From an uncultured Collinsella sp. (GTDB lineage Bacteria; Actinomycetota; Coriobacteriia; Coriobacteriales; Coriobacteriaceae), in assembly GCA_959599095.1 (NCBI GenBank), contig CAUGGC010000006.1, forward strand, positions 1 through 64,000: a stretch of 64,000 nucleotides of DNA, read 5' to 3'. The translations under genes were made by a program, and so were the position numbers. How positions within the stretch are numbered: position 1 is the stretch's first letter; each line of letters starts with the position of its first letter. The notes beneath the pieces are model-generated. The model saw only the letters and a list, made by a program, of their open reading frames with translations. It made no database searches and was not told the DNA's origin. Of the stretch, positions 50,789 through 58,942 are shown piece by piece.

Positions 50789-52552
50789 ATGGCAGATTCC
50801 ACCACCGATTACAACAATCTAGATCCTTTGGGTGACGAGGCGGCGGTTGTCGATGAGGTCGATGCCGCCGTCTCGGGCGCTCGCAAAAAGCCGCGCGCTG
50901 TCGATATGGTCCCCGAGGAGCCCGACGCGATGGCACCGGACGAGGAATACCAGCTCACGCCGGCGGGTCGTCGCGAACGCATTGGGCAGATTGTTCGCCT
51001 GGTCAAAAAGTACCGCGTGTGGGATAACCTCACGCCGGTTCGTTTGCGCCGCCTGCTCGAGGAACTCGGCCCCATGTTCGTCAAGATGGGGCAGATTCTG
51101 GCCAACCGGTCCGAGATTCTGCCGCAACGCTTTTGCGACGAGCTGCGTCGTCTGCGCTCCGACGTGGAGCCGGTGCCGTACGAGGTAGTGCTTCGCTGTC
51201 TGGAGGAAGAATACGGCCTGCGCCTGGGGGAGATGTTCGATGCGATCGATCCCAATCCGCTTGGTAGCGCATCGCTCGCGCAGGTGCACCGCGCTCGTCT
51301 GGTGACGGGCGAGGACGTGGCCGTCAAGGTGCAGCGCCCCGGTGCGCAGCAGGTTATGGCGCAGGACATCGATATCATCCGCTCGGTGGTGCGTATCGTT
51401 TCCAAGTTCGTCAACACCGATCAATTCGTTGACCTGCACGGCGTGGTCGAGGAGCTGTGGACCTCGTTTCGCGAGGAGACCAGCTTTTTGGCCGAGGCCA
51501 AAAACCTCAACGACTTCTACGAGTTCCATAAGAGCGTTCATGGCGTGACGTGCCCTAAATCCTATCTGGACCTGTGCACCGAACACGTGGTGGTTATGGA
51601 CTACGTCGACGGCATTTCGATCGCCGATCCTGAACGCTTGGTGGCCGAGGGCTATGACTTGGAAAAGATCGGTGCCGCAATCGTCGAGGACTACTCGACG
51701 CAGGTGCTCGATGACGGCTTTTTCCATGCTGACCCGCATGCGGGAAACATCATCCTCAAGGACGGCATCGTTTACTTTATCGACTTGGGTATGGTCGGAC
51801 GCATGTCGAGCCACGACCGCGGTATCGTCAAGGACATGATTTTCGCCGTGGCCGAGGGCGACGTGCCCAAGCTCAAGGATTCGCTCATGCGCTTCGTCGT
51901 GACGCGTGGCGACTCGGCCGAGCTCGATCATTCAGCGTTTTTGTCCGATTTGGACTTTATCGTGGCTGACTTTGCGGGCCTTGACCTTAAGGACCTAGAT
52001 ATCGGCGAGTTTTTGACCTCGCTGTTAAACCTCGCGCGCAAAAATGACGTTGAGCTGCCGAGCGTGGTGACGATGTTCGCGCGCGGCATGGTGACGCTCG
52101 AGGGCCTGCTGACCGAGTACATGCCCGACGTCAACATGATCCAGATCATTCAGGCACACATCAAAAACGAGAAGAGCACCTATGCGCGCGTGCGCGATAT
52201 GAGTCGCGACTTTGCGGCGAGCAGTTATCGCGCGGCGAAGGGCTCACTCGAGGCGGCTGAGTATCTGGGCCTGGCTTCGCGTATGCTCACACGCGGCCAG
52301 CTTAAGGTGAACACGCAGATCATGAGCAGCGATAAGGCGCTGCGACAGCTGGGTGGGATTATCGACCGCATGTCGATGGCTATCGTTATCGCCGGTCTGT
52401 TTATCGGTTCGTCGGTGGTGTACTACGCGCGCATCGAGCCGGTTGTGTTTGGTATCCCGGTCATTGGCTTTATGGGCTACGTGAGCGCGCTGGTGCTGGC
52501 ACTTATGCTGGGCCGCAATATCTGGCTCAACAGCCACGGCGGCAAGCACTAG
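50789..52552 (+). CDS. AarF/UbiB (ADCK) family atypical kinase
   Basis: A 587-residue protein of the UbiB/ABC1/ADCK family. The KxGQ motif (FVKMGQILANRSEILP) is near residue 96; other kinase motifs are VAVKVQRPG (the family's Ala-to-Gly region and lysine), HADPHAGN (near 314) and IDLGMVGR (near 331). Two membrane helices form the C-terminus (about 530-585). Family members hydrolyse ATP and support quinone or lipid metabolism. In an anaerobe without ubiquinone, menaquinone or other isoprenoid lipids would be the more likely link. It is co-transcribed with the phasin-like gene. Start RBS is weak, but translational coupling is likely. Confidence 0.92.
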   Translation: MADSTTDYNNLDPLGDEAAVVDEVDAAVSGARKKPRAVDMVPEEPDAMAPDEEYQLTPAGRRERIGQIVRLVKKYRVWDNLTPVRLRRLLEELGPMFVKMGQILANRSEILPQRFCDELRRLRSDVEPVPYEVVLRCLEEEYGLRLGEMFDAIDPNPLGSASLAQVHRARLVTGEDVAVKVQRPGAQQVMAQDIDIIRSVVRIVSKFVNTDQFVDLHGVVEELWTSFREETSFLAEAKNLNDFYEFHKSVHGVTCPKSYLDLCTEHVVVMDYVDGISIADPERLVAEGYDLEKIGAAIVEDYSTQVLDDGFFHADPHAGNIILKDGIVYFIDLGMVGRMSSHDRGIVKDMIFAVAEGDVPKLKDSLMRFVVTRGDSAELDHSAFLSDLDFIVADFAGLDLKDLDIGEFLTSLLNLARKNDVELPSVVTMFARGMVTLEGLLTEYMPDVNMIQIIQAHIKNEKSTYARVRDMSRDFAASSYRAAKGSLEAAEYLGLASRMLTRGQLKVNTQIMSSDKALRQLGGIIDRMSMAIVIAGLFIGSSVVYYARIEPVVFGIPVIGFMGYVSALVLALMLGRNIWLNSHGGKH

Positions 52553-52644
52553 AGTCTGCGACCGTCACCGCATTTTCCTATCGCAAACAATAGCTTTTAC
52601 CTTGGGCTTCGCCTGCGTGCGAGGCCCTTTTGCGTGATAGCATA

Positions 52645-52672
52645 TTGACGGTATTAATCGATGGCCTAGATG
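52645..52672 (+). promoter_or_regulatory. promoter of the cobalamin-riboswitch operon
   Basis: TTGACG (52645-52650) and TAGATG (52667-52672) are 16 bases apart. Transcription would begin near 52679, just before the conserved riboswitch region. Confidence 0.5.
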
Positions 52673-52674
52673 GT

Positions 52675-52840
52675 GGTGCGGAGACGCACGAATGCGCGGT
52701 TTTCCTGCGCGTTTGGGAGAATCGGGGTGCAAGTCCCCGGCTGTACCAGTAACCGTAATTCCTCTTGGCTCGGGATGCTCGCGTCGCAGATCGGACGACG
52801 TGCCCGAGCCGTTAAGGTTAAGTCGGATCGCCTCCCATCT
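52675..52840 (+). promoter_or_regulatory. cobalamin riboswitch
   Basis: The conserved core is recognisable: GGGTGCAAGTCCCCGGCTGT (52724-52743) followed by CCAGTAACCGTAA (52746-52758), which is the B12-box arrangement, and the closing GTCGGAT segment near 52822 with GCCTCCC at its end. A variable stem arm is GGCTCGGG...CCCGAGCC. A hairpin with GCGGC/GCCGC around 52852-52866 follows and may be the expression platform; it has no T-tract, so control is probably at translation. It lies 60 bases before the DUF4430 surface protein gene. Confidence 0.8.
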
Positions 52841-52901
52841 TGCACGTTGCCGCGGCGTATGCCGCCGGTGTGCATAGGGCTCTGGAGGGAAGGGGACCCC
52901 G

Positions 52902-55900
52902 ATGGGGGAACTCGAGCGCAACATGCGCGATGACGTGGGGCAGCCGCTGGGCAATGCTCCAAGTACAGACAATGGGGGACAAATGGATATGTTTGAGGAC
53001 GAGCGTGAGCGCGCCTCGTTGCATCGTCGTGGCGCGATTGCACGCGGTGTAGCCAAGCGCGGCCTGGTGGCATTCCTGGCCTTCGCGATGGCCTTTGGCA
53101 CCACGCCGGCTCAACTGTGGGCCGAGGGCGCCGAGGGCATTGCCGAGGCTGTGGCTCAGGCTGCGACGCCGGGCGAGGACGCAGCGCTTGCGGGCGGTAC
53201 CGCCGAGCAGAGCGGCACCGAGGTCTCGGATTCCGAGGGCGCGCCTGCAGCTAGTGCCGCCACAACAGAGGCAGCAACTGGCGACGAAGGCTCGGCGACG
53301 GGGGAGAGCCCTGCTACGAGCGAGCAGTCTTCGACGGCATCCGCTGGCCAAGCAGGATCTGCCGCCGCGGCTGCCGTCCAGACGGAGAGCCCGACAGAAA
53401 CCGGCGATGTCGCCAAGAAGCAAGTCGAGGTCTCGTTCTCGATTATCGGCACCGATGCCGACGGCAAGGCTCAGACCTGGGTGGCACCTACGCAGCTCAA
53501 GCTCGACGAGGGCGCGACGGCTGCGGATGCCTTTATTAAGCTGCAGGAGAAGACGGGCTTCAAGGCGGACTACGATCCGAACACGGCATACGGGTTCTAC
53601 CTCAAAAGCATCACATCCCCGAGCGATGGCCGCACGCTTGCCTACGATCCGACGACTTATGCCTTCTGGCAGCTGTTCGTCGATGGCGCGTCTTCCTCGG
53701 TTGGCGCGAGCAGCGTCAAGCTCACCCAGGGGCAGAAGATTGAGTTTGCCTATACGGCTGGTAGCGCGTCCCCTGTCGTTAAGGACCAGGTTGCCGCTAA
53801 TGTGACCGTCATTGGTCGCGATGCCCAGGGCAAGACTCAGACTTGGGTCGATAACGCGCAGTATGTGGTGACGTCCGGCTCGAGCGCACTTGACCTTACG
53901 AAGGTCGCGCTCGAGGCGAATGACATCGACGCCGTTGCTGCGGGCTCCTTCATTCTGAGCCTTAAGTACAACGGCGTTGAGCTGGGTACGCCGCTCGATT
54001 ATTCGACCTATTGGCAGCTGTTCATCAACGGCAAGTCGAGCGACTACACGGCAGACAATGTCACCATTCATGCTGGCGATACCGTTACGTGGTTCTACGG
54101 TGGCTGGGGCGACCAGTTGCCCTCTGATTCCGTCCATGCTTCCGTTCAGGTCCTCGGTAAGGACAAGGACGGCAAGCAGCAGGTTTGGGCCTCGACGGGC
54201 CAGACGAGTCTCAAGGCGGGCTCTACTGCCAAGGATCTCCTTGAGCAGACCGGCCTTAGGCTCGATTCTAGCGAATCGTCTAGGGGCTGGTTCCTCAACG
54301 GCATTTATTCGCCATTCGACGTCGACGGTAAGCCCTATGTCTGGGATGCTGCAACCAATAGCTATTGGCGCTTCTACGTAAATGGCAAGTTCGCCGACGT
54401 TGGCGCCGGTGCCTACAAGCTCCAGGAGGGCGACGCCGTCACCTTTATGTATGGTGCTGACGCCGATGCCCTCCCCGGTCAGGTTCTTGGGTCCGTCGAT
54501 GTTATCGGTCCCGATGTCAACGGCAACAATACTCGCTGGGGCTCGGCAAGCAATGTTTCCCTGCCCGAAGGATCTACGGCCCAGAACCTTATCGAAGCGG
54601 TTCTGAAGGCAAAGGGCGTTAAGTACAGCGGCTCCCAGAGTGGTGAGTACTGGTTCCTCAATTCCATCGACTCGCCGTTCGGAGGCAAGACGTACGGCTA
54701 TGATGGTGCGACCAATAAATATTGGCACCTGTATATCAATGGAGAGCCCTCCTTACTCTGCGCCAATCAGATTACGCTCAAGAGCGGCGATAAGGTTACG
54801 CTTGCCTATACCACCGACGATTCGGCCATGCCCGATCCCGACAAGATTGTCGTGGACCCGAGTGCGACGACTCCTGATTGGGATGCCGAGTGGGCCGGCT
54901 ACGGCAACAGTGGCAACGGTTCGACCGTAACGGATGCCAAGACGCCTGCGCAGGCCGCCGGTCTTAAGTGGGCCTTCGATTGGAAGGCCGAGTCTGGCCA
55001 GCAGTATGCCAACTGCAGCGAGCCTGTCATTGCTAACGGTTTTGTGTACATCGCGACCGAGAACGAGCTCATTAAGATCGATTCGTCCACGGGCAAAAAG
55101 GTTGCCTCTGCGCCGCTTGCCTCCAAGGTGAGCTATACCTCTCGTCCGATCTATACCAACGGCCTTATCATCGTTCCGCTCAACGGCGGTGCGGTCCAGG
55201 CGATTACTGCGGACAAGCTGATCTGCAAGTGGCTGACGCCCGGTTTGACGGACTTGACGCAGAGCTCCTGCACCGTGGTTTCGGACGGCGAGTACGTCTA
55301 TGTTGGTACGGTCGATATTTCGTATGACGAGAATTACAACGCGACCTACGGCAACGGCTCCTTTGCGCGCATTAAGATTGCCACGGGCGAAGTTTCTTGG
55401 CAGAACATTGACGCTTCCGAGGGCTATTATTGGACTGGCGCTGCGCTGACGGATAAGTACACCATTGTTCCTACGAGCGCGGGCACGCTTAAGTGCATTG
55501 ATAAGACGACGGGCGATGTCGTTTCGACCATGAAGCTCGGCGCTGTCGCAAATGCCGATTGCATTGCCGATCCGTCCAATGGTTCGACCTTCTATCAGAT
55601 GACGCACGACGGAAAGCTCCATGTGATTTCGCTTTCGGCGAAGGGCGTGCTGAGTGAACGGAAGACGGTTGATCTGGGCCTTACGAATAATCTGAGCGCC
55701 CCTGCGGTGTCTGGTGACAATCTGATTGTCGGCGGACAGACGGCTACGGGCTCTGCTCTGGTTCTCTATAACCTGAAGACGGGTAAGACCACGATGGTCG
55801 CTGCTGCCGACGGCAAGGCGCTGCCGGCTGGCCTCAACGGTATTGCTGCTACGCCGCTGGTGAGTGTTCAGGGCGGCAAGACCTATGTGTACTTCACCGT

Positions 55901-56765
55901 TAACAGCGCGGATAGCAAGGATTACGTCAACTACTCTGCTGGTGGTGGCGTGTATCGCTATACGCTCGGCGACGCAGAGGCGACGCAGATTTATGATGCG
56001 GCTGGCCATTACCAATACTGTGACTCTCCGGTCATTGCCGATGCTTCTGGCAACCTGTACTACATCAATGATTCGGGCACGCTGTTCAAGCTCGGGGCTG
56101 TTGAGTCTTGGACGGTTGCCTTTAATTCCAACGGCGGGTCTGCTTGCGACACTAAGTTTGTGGCTACGGCCGACGGCAAGCTGGTCAAGCCGGCCGATCC
56201 GACGCGCGATGGCTACACTTTCGGCGGTTGGTTCACCGATGAGGCTTGCACGCAGGCGTATGACTTCAGTACGCCGGTGACGGCCGATCTGACGCTGTAT
56301 GCCAAGTGGACCAAGAATGCTGTTAACCCTGGCGGCAATGGCGGCAATGGCGGCGCTGGCAACGGTTCCGGTGCTGGCGCTGGCACGGGCACGGGTTCCG
56401 GCTCCGGCACGAAGGGCCAGCAGGCTGGCGGCGCTGTCGCTCCGGGTCATAAGCCGACGACCAAGACGACGGTTTCGACCAAGACCGAGACCAAGGACAA
56501 CAAGTCCAACAAGAAGGACTCCGATAAGTCCGATAAGAAAGACGAGAAGAAGTCTGACAAGAAGTCTGACAAGAAGGATAGCAAGTCCGACAAGAGGTCC
56601 GATTCCAAGTCCGATACGGGTGCTGCTTCCACGACCACTGCTAAGAAGTCCTCTAGTGCTTCCGAGCAGGAGACTGGCACCAATCCGCTCGCCATCGTTG
56701 GCATCGCCGCCGGCGTCATCGGTCTCGCCATCGTCGGCGTGTTCGTGTTCACCAAACGTCGGTAG
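52902..56765 (+). CDS. large surface protein with four DUF4430 repeats and PQQ-like propeller
   Basis: A 1287-residue exported protein. N-terminal signal around residues 43-75 (RRGAIARGVAKRGLVAFLAF, cut near TTPAQLWA), then a Ala/Ser/Thr/Glu linker. Four DUF4430 (transcobalamin-like) domains follow: about 175-287, 299-405, 413-525 and 529-645; each starts like VIGxDxxGKxQxW and ends with the (W/F)xxFxNG...L..GD.V...Y pattern. About 685-1068 are beta-propeller (PQQ-like) repeats. A Listeria-Bacteroides repeat is at 1069-1137 (VAFNSNGG...GYTFGGWF). A Gly- then Lys/Asp/Ser-rich spacer and a C-terminal membrane helix ending FVFTKRR anchor it; no LPxTG is seen. A cobalamin riboswitch controls it. 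Start at 52902, or 52983 (good RBS) as an alternative. Confidence 0.85.
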   Translation: MGELERNMRDDVGQPLGNAPSTDNGGQMDMFEDERERASLHRRGAIARGVAKRGLVAFLAFAMAFGTTPAQLWAEGAEGIAEAVAQAATPGEDAALAGGTAEQSGTEVSDSEGAPAASAATTEAATGDEGSATGESPATSEQSSTASAGQAGSAAAAAVQTESPTETGDVAKKQVEVSFSIIGTDADGKAQTWVAPTQLKLDEGATAADAFIKLQEKTGFKADYDPNTAYGFYLKSITSPSDGRTLAYDPTTYAFWQLFVDGASSSVGASSVKLTQGQKIEFAYTAGSASPVVKDQVAANVTVIGRDAQGKTQTWVDNAQYVVTSGSSALDLTKVALEANDIDAVAAGSFILSLKYNGVELGTPLDYSTYWQLFINGKSSDYTADNVTIHAGDTVTWFYGGWGDQLPSDSVHASVQVLGKDKDGKQQVWASTGQTSLKAGSTAKDLLEQTGLRLDSSESSRGWFLNGIYSPFDVDGKPYVWDAATNSYWRFYVNGKFADVGAGAYKLQEGDAVTFMYGADADALPGQVLGSVDVIGPDVNGNNTRWGSASNVSLPEGSTAQNLIEAVLKAKGVKYSGSQSGEYWFLNSIDSPFGGKTYGYDGATNKYWHLYINGEPSLLCANQITLKSGDKVTLAYTTDDSAMPDPDKIVVDPSATTPDWDAEWAGYGNSGNGSTVTDAKTPAQAAGLKWAFDWKAESGQQYANCSEPVIANGFVYIATENELIKIDSSTGKKVASAPLASKVSYTSRPIYTNGLIIVPLNGGAVQAITADKLICKWLTPGLTDLTQSSCTVVSDGEYVYVGTVDISYDENYNATYGNGSFARIKIATGEVSWQNIDASEGYYWTGAALTDKYTIVPTSAGTLKCIDKTTGDVVSTMKLGAVANADCIADPSNGSTFYQMTHDGKLHVISLSAKGVLSERKTVDLGLTNNLSAPAVSGDNLIVGGQTATGSALVLYNLKTGKTTMVAAADGKALPAGLNGIAATPLVSVQGGKTYVYFTVNSADSKDYVNYSAGGGVYRYTLGDAEATQIYDAAGHYQYCDSPVIADASGNLYYINDSGTLFKLGAVESWTVAFNSNGGSACDTKFVATADGKLVKPADPTRDGYTFGGWFTDEACTQAYDFSTPVTADLTLYAKWTKNAVNPGGNGGNGGAGNGSGAGAGTGTGSGSGTKGQQAGGAVAPGHKPTTKTTVSTKTETKDNKSNKKDSDKSDKKDEKKSDKKSDKKDSKSDKRSDSKSDTGAASTTTAKKSSSASEQETGTNPLAIVGIAAGVIGLAIVGVFVFTKRR

Positions 56766-56774
56766 GTGAGGGCT

Positions 56775-57683
56775 GTGTCCAATAAATCCAAGGACGCTGA
56801 CCCCAAGCAACCAGATTCCTCGTTTATCCAGCTTGACGATGCAAAGCAACAGGGCGCCGCTTCGGCGGCGTCCGCCCCTCGCCGCAAGGCGCTCCTCGGC
56901 GTTCTGACTGCCGCGTGCACCATTCTGATCGTCGTCTCGCTGGGTTTCGTCCATCCTTCCGCAAGCGGTGCCTGGTCCATCGACTGGATCATTCAGACCG
57001 TGGCGGGGGAGAGCGTCGTCACCAAGGACACCAAGGTGTCTGGCTCGACTACGACTACGGGCGAGGCCAGTTCCAAGGATTCCAAGTCATCGAATGACGC
57101 GAAAGATGAGTCCAAGCATTCTGATGAGTCCAAGTCCAAGGACGATTCCGAGTCTTCAAACAAGGAATCGGACAAGAACTCGGATAACAAGAAGTCCGAG
57201 GACCAGGACGGCAAGAAGTCTGGCGATAAACCCGCTGCCCAAAATACGGGAGCCGGTGATACTTCCAATGCGTCTGGCGGTGCTTCTTCGGGCGGTAGCC
57301 AGTCGTCTGATGGAGCCTCATCCTCTAATGGTGGAAACGCCTCCTCGGGCGGCCAGAGCGGCTCGCAGGAGTCCAGCTACGTAACAGTGACGGTTTCGGT
57401 CACTTCGAGCGCTGTGGGCAATCCTGTGTCTTCTGGTGGCACCTTTACCTTTAACGAAGGCGCTACCGTCTACGATGCCCTGTGCGCGCTGGGCCTTTCT
57501 GTCAACGCACATGGCTCGTCGTACGGCACGTATGTCTCCGCGATTGGTGGTTTGGCCGAGAAACAGTACGGCGGCACGAGCGGCTGGATGTACTCCGTCA
57601 ACGGCTCAACGCCCATGACGGCCTGCAGCAACTACGTTCTCTCCAACGGCGACAACGTGGTCTGGTATTACGTAACGGGCTAG
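56775..57683 (+). CDS. membrane-anchored DUF4430 domain protein
   Basis: A protein of about 302 residues. A short cytoplasmic N-terminus is followed by one membrane helix (RRKALLGVLTAACTILIVVS, about 35-60). A long spacer rich in Lys, Ser, Asp and Gly (about 80-200) leads to one DUF4430 domain at the C-terminus: VTVTVSVTSSAVG...GATVYDALCALG...GWMYSVNGSTPM and ..LSNGDNVVWYYV. The domain thus stands off the membrane. The start, GTG at 56775, overlaps the operon: the previous stop is only 9 bases upstream and AGGTGA lies between. It is therefore the second gene under the cobalamin riboswitch, and probably hands ligand to, or gets it from, the larger surface protein. Confidence 0.85.
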   Translation: MSNKSKDADPKQPDSSFIQLDDAKQQGAASAASAPRRKALLGVLTAACTILIVVSLGFVHPSASGAWSIDWIIQTVAGESVVTKDTKVSGSTTTTGEASSKDSKSSNDAKDESKHSDESKSKDDSESSNKESDKNSDNKKSEDQDGKKSGDKPAAQNTGAGDTSNASGGASSGGSQSSDGASSSNGGNASSGGQSGSQESSYVTVTVSVTSSAVGNPVSSGGTFTFNEGATVYDALCALGLSVNAHGSSYGTYVSAIGGLAEKQYGGTSGWMYSVNGSTPMTACSNYVLSNGDNVVWYYVTG

Positions 57684-57786
57684 AGACCTCGACATATCGC
57701 ACCAAGCGGGCGGTTCGGACAGACATCTGGGCCGCCCGATTTTCATGCGAATGGGATTGGGCTGCCGGGTCTCTCGGCAAACAAAA

Positions 57787-57823
57787 AACCGGTTGGAATG
57801 GGAATTCCAACCGGTTATACCTT
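57787..57823. terminator. bidirectional terminator after the DUF4430 operon
   Basis: AACCGGTTGGAAT (57787-57799) pairs perfectly with ATTCCAACCGGTT (57804-57816); A-rich bases precede and ATACCTTT follows, so it can end the DUF4430 operon and the converging GtrA gene. Confidence 0.85.
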
Positions 57824-57842
57824 TAAGCAAATAGCGAATCGA

Positions 57843-58250
57843 CTACGACCGTGCGCCCTCGAGGAAGAAGCGGCGGCTGAAGTAGTTGTACCAGGTGACG
57901 AGGAACGTGGCGATGGCCTTCATGGCCTGGTAGCCGATGCTCAAAAACGTGACGCCCACAAACATGTACAGGTCGTTGAGGCCCAGGCCGATCACCGACA
58001 GGATGGTGAAGATCGTGAACTCGCGCTTGCGGCTCATGCCCTCGCGATGGTCGAACACGTACTTCATGCTGAGCCAGTAGTTGACCACGACGGACGTGGT
58101 AAACGAGACCGTGGTGCTCATCAAAAAGTCGAGGTGAAACAGCTCGACGAGCGCAATGAGTATACCCCAGTCGATGCCAAAGGAGATAAGACCCACGACA
58201 GCGAACTTGAGGAACTGCTTGGTATGAGGTTGTGCCAGTGCCTTGCGCAC
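57843..58250 (-). CDS. GtrA family membrane protein, copy 1
   Basis: A 135-residue four-helix membrane protein of the GtrA family, which moves lipid-linked sugars or supports glycosyl transfer to surface polymers. Helix 1 is QFLKFAVVGLISFGIDWGIL; the NYWLSMKYVFDHREGMSRKREF stretch is the conserved loop. A GTG at 58250 is the best start, with a weak site. The next gene upstream is a paralogue, so this is a tandem pair. Confidence 0.85.
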   Translation of the reverse strand: MRKALAQPHTKQFLKFAVVGLISFGIDWGILIALVELFHLDFLMSTTVSFTTSVVVNYWLSMKYVFDHREGMSRKREFTIFTILSVIGLGLNDLYMFVGVTFLSIGYQAMKAIATFLVTWYNYFSRRFFLEGARS

Positions 58251-58468
58251 GTAATCACATCCAATGCGTTGATGAATCGAGCAGAGGATACTTTAGAGCT
58301 TTTGCAAGGGAAACGTAAGGTCCTTGCCAAGAACTATACGAACTCGCCAAATTTTCAAGAGCTAATCCGCAAACGTTGAAAATTTGCCCGTAAACGAGCA
58401 ATGCCCACGAACAACACAGCGCACGACGCGCGTCATCCGTGGGCATTGTAAAGCTGTAAGGTTGCGAG

Positions 58469-58864
58469 TTACTTGGTCTCGTCGCCTTCCAGGAAGATCT
58501 TTCGGGTCACAAAGTTGTAGACCATGACAAGCGCGGTGGCGCAAATCTTGGCGATATTGGCCTCGAGCCCCAGGCCGGCGTTGAGTGTCAACACGATACC
58601 GTCGTTGAGTGCCAGGCCGATCACGGACAGCACGACAAAGATAATGAACTCGCGGCGGCGGCTCATGCCTTCCTTGTGCGCAAACACGTACTTCATGCTG
58701 GCGAGGTAGTTAAAGATGAGTGAGATGATAAAGCCGCTGGTGTTGGCGATTAGGATGTTAAGGCCCAGACCGTAGTGGAGCAGATTCATAATGCCAAAGT
58801 CGATGACCGTGGCGACGATGCCGACGACGCCAAACTTCATGATCTGCGCAAGGAGCTTTTGCAT
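58469..58864 (-). CDS. GtrA family membrane protein, copy 2
   Basis: A 131-residue four-helix membrane protein, paralogous to the one at 57843-58250: MKFGVVGIVATVIDFGIMN and NYLASMKYVFAHKEGMSRRREF match the corresponding parts. The ATG at 58864 is preferred over a TTG further upstream. The two GtrA genes lie 218 bases apart with a 9-bp inverted repeat (ATGCCCACG/CGTGGGCAT, about 58400-58447) between. No glycosyltransferase gene is next to them in this window. They may form a homo- or hetero-dimer. Confidence 0.85.
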   Translation of the reverse strand: MQKLLAQIMKFGVVGIVATVIDFGIMNLLHYGLGLNILIANTSGFIISLIFNYLASMKYVFAHKEGMSRRREFIIFVVLSVIGLALNDGIVLTLNAGLGLEANIAKICATALVMVYNFVTRKIFLEGDETK

Positions 58865-58942
58865 GGTACCTGCCTTATGGTGGCGCCGGGGCGCCGCGGG
58901 GATGACAAACTCAGCAAGTTTAGCCAATCCCCACGGGTGGAG

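Noticed and set aside
56455..56640. Repeated Lys/Asp/Ser stretch as a nucleotide repeat or CRISPR-like array
   Set aside because: It is a coding low-complexity spacer of the surface protein; units are not regular and no spacers exist.
56640..56765. LPxTG sorting signal at the end of the large DUF4430 protein
   Set aside because: The region reads EQETGTNPLAIVG with no Leu-Pro; I treat it as a membrane anchor only.
54753..56954. A minus-strand frame of 733 codons opposite the DUF4430 surface gene
   Set aside because: Antisense of a clear surface protein; Arg/Ile/Gly-rich composition, no RBS.
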